A stretch of DNA of 64,000 nucleotides from Microvirga alba (GCF_015694465.1 NZ_JADQDO010000008.1:124001-188000); one strand, 5' to 3'; shown: positions 39,830-48,196, numbered from the stretch's first letter. The notes: generated from the sequence alone by a model not told the origin. Translations and numbers: made by a program.

Positions 39830-40307
39830 AAGAGGGCGGTGTGATCGGCGGCTCTGCCGATTCAACCCTCCTGCCGCGAAATATTGACGTTCTGCCGGAT
39901 TTGGTCCGCACAAGATGCACATTGTTCCCTCCCCTGGGACATCAGGCGATCAATCGAAGTTGGTTCTTCGAGTGCTGCCTTTTTTGGAAATTTTTAGAAA
40001 GTTTCCATAAAATAATGTTACGGTCAAGGCGCGCGTCCGGCGCGGCAGGGGGGCGCGAAAAGGGGGAGGAGGGGAAACGGAATCTGGCTGCGGATTATTC
40101 AGCGCAGTGGCCGGGACAACAGTCGGCGCTCCGGACTGACGCAGTGCAGCGGGAACGACTCGACCAGCCCTGGGGAGACACGGTGAGCGCAGGATCGCAA
40201 TCGATAACGTTCCCCGCGTGGGGGCGCAGCGTTACAGAGAGGCCGGCCTCAATCGAAGAACGAAGCGAGCGTGTCGGCGCAGCCTCGCTCGGTTCGCGAG
40301 GCTGGAG
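39830..40307. other. Regulatory gap between iclR and the amidohydrolase gene
   Basis: 478 bases holding the amidohydrolase upstream region with operator-like site B (39985-40007) and a GC-rich block near 40030-40075 (AAAAGGGGGAGGAGGGG). No convincing gene; plus-strand frames here lack family resemblance. Confidence 0.45.
39985..40007. promoter_or_regulatory. Inverted repeat, candidate operator TGGAAA-N11-TTTCCA (site B)
   Basis: Arms TGGAAA (39985-39990) and TTTCCA (40002-40007) with an 11-base AT-rich spacer, the same core and spacing as site A at 30100-30122. It lies about 155 bases before the amidohydrolase start, within an AT-rich island (39977-40020). Confidence 0.55.
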
Positions 40308-41126
40308 TCAAACCTCTTGCGGGATCGAGAGCCGACTGGTGTAGTCGAGAAGTTGACGGCGCACGCTGCCGTCAACGGCGAGCATGTCGTCGCGCGTCCC
40401 GATCAGCGTTACGGCGACTTCCGCATCGCCCTGCCAGTTGGTCACGGGGGCCGAGATGGCCTTCAGGCCGGGAATGAAGCGCCCGTCCACTTGCGCCACG
40501 CGATCGGTCCGGACTTGCGCGATGAGTCGGTCGATGCTCTCCGGCGTCGGGTCGAGATCAGGCCAGCTTATTCCTGCTTCGAGTGCACGCTCGACCTCCA
40601 ATCTCAGACGCGCGGCAGTGAGACGGCGGGGCATGAAAGCGAGAAAGACTCTGCCGCTGGCGGAGCTCAGAAGCGGCAGCGTGCTTCCAAGGCCAAGGGA
40701 CGTGATGGTGAAACTTGTTGTGCGCTCCCATCTCACGACGGTGGCGCCTTGGTTCCCCCAAACAGTCAGGAGAGCGGTCAAGCCCGTGGCGCTGCTGAGT
40801 TCTTCAAGTCCATCGGCTGAACGGTTGACGAAGTCATTCCGCCCGAGCGCCGCGAGGCCGATTTCCGCAGCGCTAGGGCCGAGGTCATAGCGCCCGGATC
40901 GTTCGCGCTGCACAACCAGGCCCGCGTGAACGAAACTCGCAAGGTATCGATGCGCCTTGCTTGCGGGCATGTTTGCCGCACGGGCGAGGTCCGTGAGGCT
41001 GACCGCATCGGGAAAGACGGCCAGGGCCCGGAGCAACGTGAGGGCGGCATCAAGGGCCTGAATGCCGCCTCTTGCGTTGCCTTCCGGTGCGCCATCGTCG
41101 CTCTCTTCATGAGCGACCTGCTTCAC
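40308..41126 (-). CDS. IclR-family transcriptional regulator
   Basis: 272 residues. N-terminal winged helix (about 20-85: IQALDAALTLLRALAVFPDAVSLTDLARAANMPASKAHRYLASF) and C-terminal effector domain (NRSADGLEELSSATGLTALL to the end). IclR regulators of aromatic pathways (PcaR, PobR, MhpR types) activate or repress with pathway intermediates. The GTG at 41126 overlaps the thioesterase TGA (GTGA); starts further upstream run into the thioesterase gene. It probably controls the divergent salicylate/gentisate operon. Confidence 0.88.
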   Translation of the reverse strand: MKQVAHEESDDGAPEGNARGGIQALDAALTLLRALAVFPDAVSLTDLARAANMPASKAHRYLASFVHAGLVVQRERSGRYDLGPSAAEIGLAALGRNDFVNRSADGLEELSSATGLTALLTVWGNQGATVVRWERTTSFTITSLGLGSTLPLLSSASGRVFLAFMPRRLTAARLRLEVERALEAGISWPDLDPTPESIDRLIAQVRTDRVAQVDGRFIPGLKAISAPVTNWQGDAEVAVTLIGTRDDMLAVDGSVRRQLLDYTSRLSIPQEV

Positions 41127-41521
41127 ATCATCATTTTTTTGAAGTCTGCGTTGACGGGCTTTCCCTTCAACCGGCCGTCCTCGCCCAATGCCGCCCATGC
41201 TCGCACCTCAAATCCCTCGGCGACAGGTGTGCCGCCCACGCTCAGCCGATAGGCCACTTTGAATCGCTTCTCGTCCCACAAATCAATGGCCGCGACGATA
41301 TCGAGATGATCATCATACCGGACGGGGCCTCTGAACTTGGCCCCGGTATCGACAATCGGCGTAACGGCGCCGAAGAGCCGCTTGAGCTCACGCTGGCTCA
41401 GTCCGCGCGACCGCAGGAAGCGCTGGAACGTGCAATCGAACCAATAAAAGTAATTGGGATAGAAGACGATTCCGGCCTCGTCGCAGTCGCCCCATTCCAC
41501 AGTCACGCTGCTCTCAAACAT
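41123..41521 (-). CDS. Acyl-CoA thioesterase, 4-hydroxybenzoyl-CoA thioesterase family
   Basis: 132 residues, a single hot-dog domain. It carries the signature VEWGDCDEAGIVFYPNYFYWFD, in which the Asp of DxAG-IVFYPNY is the catalytic residue of 4-hydroxybenzoyl-CoA thioesterases. Given the neighbouring salicylyl-CoA hydroxylase, the likely substrate is gentisyl-CoA, released as gentisate. ATG at 41521 with GGAG upstream. It is coupled to iclR by a GTGA overlap and divergent from the hydroxylase gene. Confidence 0.85.
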   Translation of the reverse strand: MFESSVTVEWGDCDEAGIVFYPNYFYWFDCTFQRFLRSRGLSQRELKRLFGAVTPIVDTGAKFRGPVRYDDHLDIVAAIDLWDEKRFKVAYRLSVGGTPVAEGFEVRAWAALGEDGRLKGKPVNADFKKMMM

Positions 41522-41562
41522 CTCGGATCTCCGTAACACCCTTTCACGATAGCACTTGCACC

Positions 41563-41582
41563 TGATGAAATCTATTGTATCA
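41563..41582. promoter_or_regulatory. Imperfect palindrome in the divergent thioesterase/hydroxylase promoter
   Basis: TGAT (41563-41566) and ATCA (41579-41582) end a 20-base imperfect palindrome with AT-rich centre, midway between the two gene starts. It is a candidate site for the IclR regulator. Confidence 0.35.
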
Positions 41583-41617
41583 TGAGCAAAACAAGTCGTC
41601 CTGGGGAGGGCGTGCCG

Positions 41618-42760
41618 GTGCGAATAGCGGTTCTTGGGGGAGGGCCCGCGGGCCTTTACTTCTCCTACCTTTGGAAAAAGCGTCATCCGGAAGCCGAAAT
41701 CACGTTGTTCGAGCAGAATCCTGCCGACGCGACCTTCGGCTTCGGGGTTGTCTTCTCTGATCGCGCCCTGGACTTCCTGAGGGCTGACGACCCGGAGACG
41801 GTGGATCTTGTCGCTCCGCGAATGGAGACGTGGCAAGACATCACTCTTGTCCATGAGGGCGAGCGCATTGCCATCGATGGGGTAGGCTTCTCAGCAATCG
41901 GACGACTGGAGCTTCTTTTGCTCCTGCAGGAACGCGTTTGTTCTGTCGGAATCGAGCCGCGATACAACGCCATTGTGCGATCGGTGGACGAGCTTGACGG
42001 CTTCGACCTGATCGTTGCTGCAGACGGCCTGAATTCCCTGGTTCGCAGGACGTTCGAAGGCGATTTCAAGACGTCCCTGTCCTACCTCGACAACAAATTT
42101 GTCTGGTACGGCACCACCAAACGCTTCGACACGTTGACGCAAACGTTCGTGACGACCGACGTCGGGACGTTCAATGCTCATCATTATCGCTATTCGCCGA
42201 CAATGAGCACATTCATTGTCGAATGTGACCGCGCCACCTGGCTGCGCGCCGGTTTCGCTGAGATGTCCCAGGAGGACTCTCGCGCGTTTTGCGAAAACGT
42301 TTTCTCGGATGCGCTCGACGGGCAGGCACTGGTTTCCAACAAGTCCTTGTGGCGCAACTTTCCATGGCTTTGGAATGATCGCTGGTCGTTCCGCAACATG
42401 GTGCTTGTTGGCGACGCGCTCCACACGGCTCATTTTTCCATCGGCTCAGGAACGCGGCTGGCGCTGGAGGATGTCGTCGCCCTCGTGAAGGCCCTTGAGG
42501 ACGAACCGAATAACTTGCGTGCGGGCCTTGAGCGCTACGAAGCTGTTCGCCGTCCGATCGTCGAAAAGCTCGTCAACGCCTCCAAGACGAGCGCTGCCTG
42601 GTATGAGAATTTCCCGAAGCATCTCCATCTTTCTCCGCTCGATTTCGCACACAGCTACATCACGCGGTCGGGCCGCATCGATAACGAACGATTGAGGATG
42701 ATGTCGCCCCGTTTCATGGCGCAATACGACGCTGCCTGCCCGACAGCCGCAGCAGAATAA
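41618..42760 (+). CDS. FAD-dependent aryl-CoA hydroxylase, salicylyl-CoA 5-hydroxylase type
   Basis: 380 residues. FAD-binding GGGPAGLYFSYLWKK at the N-terminus, FGVVFSDRALDFL, the DG-motif region IVAADGLNSLVR, and the second FAD motif GDALHTAHFSIGSGTRLALED, which is characteristic of the salicylyl-CoA 5-hydroxylase / 2-aminobenzoyl-CoA monooxygenase group. It lacks the fused old-yellow-enzyme domain of the 2-aminobenzoyl-CoA enzymes. It should add a hydroxyl para to the phenolic OH, giving gentisyl-CoA. GTG 41618 with GGGGAGG about 8 bases upstream is preferred; an ATG at 41582 gives 12 more residues without a ribosome site. Confidence 0.87.
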   Translation: MRIAVLGGGPAGLYFSYLWKKRHPEAEITLFEQNPADATFGFGVVFSDRALDFLRADDPETVDLVAPRMETWQDITLVHEGERIAIDGVGFSAIGRLELLLLLQERVCSVGIEPRYNAIVRSVDELDGFDLIVAADGLNSLVRRTFEGDFKTSLSYLDNKFVWYGTTKRFDTLTQTFVTTDVGTFNAHHYRYSPTMSTFIVECDRATWLRAGFAEMSQEDSRAFCENVFSDALDGQALVSNKSLWRNFPWLWNDRWSFRNMVLVGDALHTAHFSIGSGTRLALEDVVALVKALEDEPNNLRAGLERYEAVRRPIVEKLVNASKTSAAWYENFPKHLHLSPLDFAHSYITRSGRIDNERLRMMSPRFMAQYDAACPTAAAE

Positions 42761-42779
42761 CCAAACCCTGGAGGCCTCG

Positions 42780-44429
42780 ATGCCAAACGCGCCAGCACAA
42801 GCACGCTGCGTCGATCCCGTTCCGCGAGAAACCCCTGGGGCACGCGAGATCGGCTTTAGAATTCCGGAGCGCTACAACGCGTCTCGACTCTTGTTCGACA
42901 ATCTCGACAAGGGGAGGGGAGAGCGCCTGGCAGTCACGGGGCCTGCCGGTGAGCGGACCTACGCTGAACTCTGTTCCGAGGCTTCCCAGTTCGGGCACGC
43001 TCTCCTGTCTCTGGGCCTTGGCCTGGGCGACCGCGTACTTCTCTTTCTGGAGGACACACCCGCATACCCGGCGGTCTTCTTCGGTGCACTCCGCGCGGGC
43101 CTTGTGCCTCTCTTGATCAACACGCTTACACCTTCTGACCTCCTGCAATTCTATCTGTCGGATTCCGGCACGAGGGTGGCGGTATCGGATGCGGCATTCG
43201 CCGATCGGTTTGACGCGGTGGCGTGCGCCGGCACCAACCTGGAGACGCTCGTCGTCGTCAATGGCGATGCTCCCGGTGGATGCCCCGTGAAAACCATTGC
43301 CGCGGCATCCTGGGTCGAAAGTTTCCCGCGCACACTTGCGCCGGCAGACACGCATCGCGACGACATGGCGTTCTGGATGTACTCATCCGGATCGACGGGA
43401 CGACCGAAGGGTATCGTGCATCTGCAGCACGACCTGGCCTACACGGCCGAAAGCTATTCACGCCACATCCTAGAACTGTCTGCCGACGATGTGTGCTTTT
43501 CGGTTCCCAAGATCTTTTTCGCGTATGGTCTCGGTAACTCCCTGACGTTTCCGTTTTCTGTCGGAGCGACAAGCGTTCTGCTGCCGGGGCAACCGAAGCC
43601 CTCTGCAATCTTTGAGACGATCAACAGGTACCGACCGACGGTCTTCTTCGGATTGCCGACGTTGTACACCGCACTCACCAAGGCTCCGGACGCGGGCACT
43701 GCCGATTTTTCGAGCCTGAGACTCGCCGTGTCCGCCGCAGAAATTCTCTCCGCCGAAGTCTTCAATGATTGGAAGGCCCTGACCGGCCGCGAGATCATCG
43801 AAGGTCTTGGATCGACCGAAGTGCTCCACATCTACCTGTCGAACACGGCCTCAACCAAAAAGCTCGGCGCCGCCGGTTGCCGCGTGCCGGGGTATGAGGT
43901 GACTCTCAAGGACAAGGAGGGTCGGGCGGTTTTGGCAGGCGAGGAAGGAATCCTCTGGGTCAGAGGCGACTCCAACACGCCATCTTATTGGAACCGTGCC
44001 GATAAAACGGCCGAGACCATACGCGATGGCGGGTGGATCTATACCGGCGATCGGTTCATTTGCGATGCCGACGGCTTTTACTTCTTCCGTGGCAGAGCCG
44101 ACGATCTCGTGAAGATATCGGGCCAGTGGGTTTACCCGCTCGAAGTTGAGCTCTGTCTTGCGGACCATCCTGCCGTCAGGGAGTGCGCGGTTCTCGCCAT
44201 CGAGCTTCCCGATCGCCGCATGACTTTGAAGGCGTTCGTCGTCGTCAACGATCAGAGCATCGAGCACGAACAGACGACGCGTCTTTTGCAGGATTTCGTC
44301 AAGTCGAAGCTCCTTCCATACAAATATCCGCGTGCCATCGAGTTCCTGAAGGAGCTGCCGAAGACGGGCACCGGAAAAATAGACCGCCAAAGCCTCCTGA
44401 AATCCGGCCACGTTTCCCGCACGGCATAG
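42780..44429 (+). CDS. Aryl-CoA ligase, benzoate-CoA ligase family (probable salicylate-CoA ligase)
   Basis: 549 residues of the ANL superfamily. Core motif YSSGSTGRPKGIVHLQHD, GLGSTEVLHIYLSN, hinge GRADDLVKISGQWVYPLEVE, and the C-terminal catalytic Lys in KTGTGKIDRQSLL. Length and motifs fit benzoate/2-aminobenzoate/salicylate CoA ligases. It would activate salicylate to salicylyl-CoA for the hydroxylase encoded just upstream (19-base gap, GGAGG ribosome site). Exact ring substrate is inferred from context. Confidence 0.88.
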   Translation: MPNAPAQARCVDPVPRETPGAREIGFRIPERYNASRLLFDNLDKGRGERLAVTGPAGERTYAELCSEASQFGHALLSLGLGLGDRVLLFLEDTPAYPAVFFGALRAGLVPLLINTLTPSDLLQFYLSDSGTRVAVSDAAFADRFDAVACAGTNLETLVVVNGDAPGGCPVKTIAAASWVESFPRTLAPADTHRDDMAFWMYSSGSTGRPKGIVHLQHDLAYTAESYSRHILELSADDVCFSVPKIFFAYGLGNSLTFPFSVGATSVLLPGQPKPSAIFETINRYRPTVFFGLPTLYTALTKAPDAGTADFSSLRLAVSAAEILSAEVFNDWKALTGREIIEGLGSTEVLHIYLSNTASTKKLGAAGCRVPGYEVTLKDKEGRAVLAGEEGILWVRGDSNTPSYWNRADKTAETIRDGGWIYTGDRFICDADGFYFFRGRADDLVKISGQWVYPLEVELCLADHPAVRECAVLAIELPDRRMTLKAFVVVNDQSIEHEQTTRLLQDFVKSKLLPYKYPRAIEFLKELPKTGTGKIDRQSLLKSGHVSRTA

Positions 44430-44442
44430 AAAGAATTTTCTT

Positions 44443-45486
44443 ATGGAACCGAATGTGCAGCAAACTCCTGAGCGCCTTGCGTTCTACAACAAGATCGACC
44501 AGCAGAACATGTCGGCGCTCTGGAATGTCATGGGCGCTTTGATCACCCCGGAACCTCGAAGCGCTTGCCAGCCGTCTCTCTGGCGCTTCGATGCCATTCG
44601 GGATTATATGCTCGAAGCCGGAGCTCTGATTACGGCGAAGGAAGCTGAGCGTCGCGTCCTGATCTTGGAGAATCCCGGACTGCGCGGCCAGTCCAAGATC
44701 ACCACGTCGCTGTATGCCGGCGTTCAATTGGTGCAGCCGGGTGAGGTCGCTCCCGCCCACCGTCATAGCCAGTCCGCCCTTAGGTTCGTTCTGGAGGGAA
44801 AGGGCGCGCATACGGCTGTCGACGGCGAGCGAACCGTGATGGAGCCGGGCGACTTCGTCATCACGCCGTCCTTCACATGGCATGATCACGGGAACTCCTC
44901 ATCCGAGCCGATGTTCTGGCTCGATGGTCTCGACATTCCGCTGGTTCAGTTCTTCGACGCATCGTTTGCCGAAGGTCTTGATGAAGACGAGCAACCGATC
45001 AAGCGTGCGGCCGGGGATTCGTTCGCAAGATACGGTCACAACCTCCTGCCCGTGGGATTGAAGCGCGCATCCAAAACTTCGCCCGTGTTCAACTATCCCT
45101 ATCAACACACCCGCGAGGCCCTTGAGGTCGCCAAGCGTCAGGACGAGTGGGATCCGTGCCACGGCCTGAAGTTGCGCTACACCAATCCGGTAACGGGCGA
45201 CTATGCCATGCCGACCATTGGCACCTTCATTCAGCTTCTGCCGAAAGGCTTCTCGACATCGCGGTACCGCTCCACCGATGCAACCGTCTTCGTGCCCATC
45301 GAGGGACGCGGCCGGACGCGCGTCGGCGACAAGGTCTTCGAGTGGGGACCGAAGGACATCTTCATCGTGCCGAGCTGGCAATGGGTGACGCACGAGGCCG
45401 ATGAGGAGGCCGTCATGTTCAGCTACTCCGACCGGCCCGTGCAGGAAAAACTCGACCTGTTCCGCGAAGATCGCGGCAACGTTTGA
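44443..45486 (+). CDS. Gentisate 1,2-dioxygenase
   Basis: 347 residues, two cupin domains. The N-terminal cupin has the Fe(II) ligands His106 and His108 (APAHRHSQSALRFVLEG) and a third His in SFTWHDHGN (His147 or His149); the C-terminal cupin (VFVPIEGRGRTRVGDKVFEW) is degenerate as usual. N-terminal FYNKIDQQNMSALWNVM is typical. It opens gentisate between C1 and C2 with O2 to give maleylpyruvate. The next gene overlaps or abuts it. Confidence 0.94.
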   Translation: MEPNVQQTPERLAFYNKIDQQNMSALWNVMGALITPEPRSACQPSLWRFDAIRDYMLEAGALITAKEAERRVLILENPGLRGQSKITTSLYAGVQLVQPGEVAPAHRHSQSALRFVLEGKGAHTAVDGERTVMEPGDFVITPSFTWHDHGNSSSEPMFWLDGLDIPLVQFFDASFAEGLDEDEQPIKRAAGDSFARYGHNLLPVGLKRASKTSPVFNYPYQHTREALEVAKRQDEWDPCHGLKLRYTNPVTGDYAMPTIGTFIQLLPKGFSTSRYRSTDATVFVPIEGRGRTRVGDKVFEWGPKDIFIVPSWQWVTHEADEEAVMFSYSDRPVQEKLDLFREDRGNV

Positions 45487-45500
45487 AAAGAGATCGATCA

Positions 45501-46223
45501 ATGACCCGTTTTATCTTTACTCCGGCGGAGGTCCCGTCGGTCGCCGTGCATGGCGAAGAGGGACGCTTCCCCATTCGGCGGATCTTCTGCGTCGGGCGAA
45601 ATTATGCGGCACACGCACGAGAGATGGGTAAGGATCCGGAACGGGAACCCCCCTTCTTTTTCACGAAGCCTTCCGACGCTGTCGTCGATAACGGCGCGAA
45701 GATTCCGTATCCGCCGGAAACATCGAACTTCCACTACGAGATCGAGCTCGTTGTGGCGATCGGAACTGCGGGAGAGAATGTTCCTGTCGAGAAAGCGCTC
45801 GATCTGGTTTACGGATACGCGGTCGGGATAGACCTCACGCGCCGGGACCTCCAGCTCGAGGCGCGGGACAAAGGACGGCCGTGGGACTGGGGCAAAGCGT
45901 TCGATCAGTCCGCTCCTTGCGCGCCGATCCACAGGGCGCAATCCGTCGGACATCCGGCTACGGGGCGTATCTGGTTGGCAGTCAACGGTGAGATCAGGCA
46001 GGACGCCGATGTTTCGGAACTGATCTGGCCGGTCGCCGACATCGTGTCCATTCTCTCGCGCTCCATGAAGTTGAAGCCGGGCGATCTGATTTACACTGGC
46101 ACGCCTGCCGGGGTCGGGGCGATTCTCCCAGGGGATACGGTGACCGGCGGTATCGATGGGTTGGGCGAGATCGCGATCACCATCGAAGCAGGGTCGCGGG
46201 CCGCCGGGCGAAAGGTTGCCTGA
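45501..46223 (+). CDS. Fumarylpyruvate hydrolase (FAH family)
   Basis: 240 residues. FAH domain: IFCVGRNYAAHAREMGKDP, PPFFFTKPSDAVV, metal ligands in NFHYEIELVVAIG and GIDLTRRDLQ, and YTGTPAGVGAI. The compact length and TRRDLQLEARDKGRPWDWGKAFD are typical of fumarylpyruvate hydrolases of gentisate pathways. It cleaves fumarylpyruvate to fumarate and pyruvate. Only distantly like the longer FAH-family protein at 35787. ATG 45501 is 14 bases after the dioxygenase stop. Confidence 0.92.
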   Translation: MTRFIFTPAEVPSVAVHGEEGRFPIRRIFCVGRNYAAHAREMGKDPEREPPFFFTKPSDAVVDNGAKIPYPPETSNFHYEIELVVAIGTAGENVPVEKALDLVYGYAVGIDLTRRDLQLEARDKGRPWDWGKAFDQSAPCAPIHRAQSVGHPATGRIWLAVNGEIRQDADVSELIWPVADIVSILSRSMKLKPGDLIYTGTPAGVGAILPGDTVTGGIDGLGEIAITIEAGSRAAGRKVA

Positions 46224-46227
46224 GGCG

Positions 46228-46875
46228 ATGACCCCGATCCTTCACAACTACTTCCGGAGCTCGACATCCTTTCGCGTGCGCGTTGCGCTCGCTCTCAAGG
46301 GTGTCGAGTACGAGTACCGTGCCTACCATCTGCGGAAAGGCGAACAGAAGGGGACGGAATATCGGGCGATCAACCCGCAAGGTCTCGTGCCGGCCCTCAC
46401 ATGGACCGATGGGAGCGTCTACACGCAATCCCTCGCCATTATCGAGTTCCTGGACGAGGCTATTCCCGAGCCGCCGCTGCTGCCGCGCCATCCCGCTCAT
46501 CGTGCCCGTGTCCGTTCGCTCGCCCAGATGATCGCGATGGATATCCACCCTATCAATAATCTGCGCGTTCTCGATGTGCTCCGCACCCGCTTCGGTGCGG
46601 ACGATGACGCCGTTGCCGAGTGGTTTCGCCTTTGGGTCGGCGAGACCTTCGGGACACTCGAGCACCGACTGGCGCAAGAGCCGGAAACCGGCGCGTTCTG
46701 CCACGGCAACGACGTTACCATCGCCGATCTGTGTCTCGTCGCGCAGGTTGCAAATAATGCCCGGTTCGATGTCGACATGACCGCCTATCCGACGATCCGA
46801 CGTATTTACGAGACCTGCATGGCTCTCCCGGCCTTCCAAGGGGCCGCCCCTCGCCATCAACCCGATGCGGAGTAA
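46228..46875 (+). CDS. Maleylpyruvate (maleylacetoacetate) isomerase, zeta-class GST
   Basis: 215 residues. N-terminal thioredoxin-like domain with the zeta signature RSSTSFRVRVALALKG, NPQGLVPAL and QSLAIIEFLDE; helical C-terminal domain with IHPINNLRVLDVL. The glutathione-dependent cis-trans isomerisation of maleylpyruvate to fumarylpyruvate fits its place in the gentisate operon. ATG four bases after the hydrolase stop. Last gene of the operon. Confidence 0.92.
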   Translation: MTPILHNYFRSSTSFRVRVALALKGVEYEYRAYHLRKGEQKGTEYRAINPQGLVPALTWTDGSVYTQSLAIIEFLDEAIPEPPLLPRHPAHRARVRSLAQMIAMDIHPINNLRVLDVLRTRFGADDDAVAEWFRLWVGETFGTLEHRLAQEPETGAFCHGNDVTIADLCLVAQVANNARFDVDMTAYPTIRRIYETCMALPAFQGAAPRHQPDAE

Positions 46876-47304
46876 CTGAGTAACCCAGGCGGCCGCACTG
46901 AATTGACATAGGTCATGAGACATACGGGCGGAATCGGGCGCGACGAAGCCTCCGTCAATTCACGAGGAGGCGACCCGGTGCGTGCACAGCGGAGTTGCAG
47001 ACGCCCGTCATCCTCACCCGCCACCGCTTTCCCGGTGAGGCGAGCGGTTCTCCTCTTTGATCACGATGCAATTGGAATTTTTTCCGTCGACCCGTGGCCT
47101 CCGTGACCGCAGGTCGTCCATTTGACGACGCCGTTCGGCCTCATTTAATCTGAACTGGTACAGCGCTTGCGCGGTAGGCGTTGAAATGGACTTGCCGATT
47201 GGCGCATGCCACGAGCCAGGCATATTTCATCCTCGGTGCTGGCCGTTCAGCGCCTAAGGTTCTCGTCACGCCTCACAGCAATCGCATTGACCCTGGAGCT
47301 AGCG
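46876..47304. other. Gap after the gentisate operon
   Basis: 429 bases. It holds a GCCTCC/GGAGGC stem-loop around 46949-46972 and one weak minus-strand frame described separately. No brnT-like toxin gene was found here although a BrnA-like antitoxin follows. Confidence 0.45.
47014..47223 (-). CDS. Possible small protein, unknown
   Basis: 69 residues. The first two thirds (TPTAQALYQFRLNEAERRRQ, then MDDLRSRRP) look like a charged coding helix, the last third does not. No ribosome site stands out and no family was recognised. Could be a decayed or chance frame. Confidence 0.25.
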   Translation of the reverse strand: MPGSWHAPIGKSISTPTAQALYQFRLNEAERRRQMDDLRSRRPRVDGKNSNCIVIKEENRSPHRESGGG

Positions 47305-47544
47305 ATGTCCAAGCCGCCCTATAGAACCCGCTCGACAACCGATCCGCTCAAAGCAGCGGAAGCCGCGTTCAAAAAAGTGACGACCAAGCCTGCGGAACCA
47401 GCGCCGAAGGCGCCGTCTATTCCGGGCGCAAAGGAGATGGTGTCCTTGCGTATTGATCGCGACGTTCTCGATTACTTTCAGGAGGATGGGCCGGGCTGGC
47501 AGGACAGGATCAACGAGGCCCTGAGGAAGGCCGCCGGGAAGTAG
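47305..47544 (+). CDS. BrnA-like antitoxin (orphan)
   Basis: 79 residues. A flexible Lys/Pro-rich N-terminus is followed by the BrnA DNA-binding segment VSLRIDRDVLDYFQEDGPGW and QDRINEALRKAAG. BrnA is the ribbon-helix-helix antitoxin of BrnT, an RNase-like toxin normally encoded directly upstream; no BrnT-like frame is present here. It may be a solitary regulator or the survivor of a lost pair. GGAG 7-8 bases before the ATG. Confidence 0.75.
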   Translation: MSKPPYRTRSTTDPLKAAEAAFKKVTTKPAEPAPKAPSIPGAKEMVSLRIDRDVLDYFQEDGPGWQDRINEALRKAAGK

Positions 47545-47699
47545 GCTTTCTCCGACTGGGGCCGGTCGTGCCGTGAGGCGCTGGCAAATTTCCCGGTAAT
47601 TGTTGATCCGATCGACAAGAACCGTCTCTTCCGTTGCGTAAGTTGACGCGAAATGCCAACGGTGACGTGCAGCAACAAACTCATTTAAGGGGCAATGGA

Positions 47700-48119
47700 A
47701 TGGGCGAGGCATCGATCTGGCACGGGGCTATCGTTCTGATCTTCATCGTGCTTCCAATCGTCCTTCCCATCGTCCTGAAGCTTTGCGGCGTCGGCGCGAA
47801 GCGCATCATGATGAAGAACCATGTCACCGGACAGCTCAAGTCGGGCTTTTATGGGTATTCCTGGACCTACTTGCTGTTCGGCTTTTGGGTGCCGTTGATC
47901 AGAGGCGAGCTCGGAGTGGCCGCTCTCCATCTCCTGTTCTCGCTCGTGACCATGGGGCTCTGGCAGCTGATCGTGAGCTTCCTCTACAACAAACAATACA
48001 CAAACCGCCTGATCGAAAAGGGGTTTAGGTTCTCAGAGACGCTTGAGAAGAACCAGCTCGCGGCCGCCTCTGTCGGTGTCGATCTCGCCATTCATCAGGG
48101 GCATGCGGCTCAGGCTTGA
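47700..48119 (+). CDS. Small membrane protein of unknown function
   Basis: 139 residues. Three hydrophobic segments (about 8-28; 54-70, with GYSWTYLLFGFWVPLIRGE; 73-95) and a soluble C-terminal tail. The middle resembles small TM2/DUF-type proteins that often carry a glycine-tyrosine turn between spans. AAGGGG precedes the ATG. Function not recognised. Confidence 0.7.
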   Translation: MGEASIWHGAIVLIFIVLPIVLPIVLKLCGVGAKRIMMKNHVTGQLKSGFYGYSWTYLLFGFWVPLIRGELGVAALHLLFSLVTMGLWQLIVSFLYNKQYTNRLIEKGFRFSETLEKNQLAAASVGVDLAIHQGHAAQA

Positions 48120-48196
48120 AAACAGTTTGCGAGAGCGGCTGTCTGTTTCCTCGCATTTCGCAATCGATCTGGCGGGCCATCCCGCCAGCTCAGATG

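Noticed and set aside
39841-40344. A 167-residue plus-strand frame in the gap before the amidohydrolase.
   Set aside because: No ribosome site, no family, low-complexity Arg/Gly-rich stretches, and it overlaps the iclR end.
46915-47106. A 63-residue frame after the gentisate operon with GGAGG inside.
   Set aside because: The GGAGG is internal to the frame, composition is not protein-like, and there is no homologous motif.
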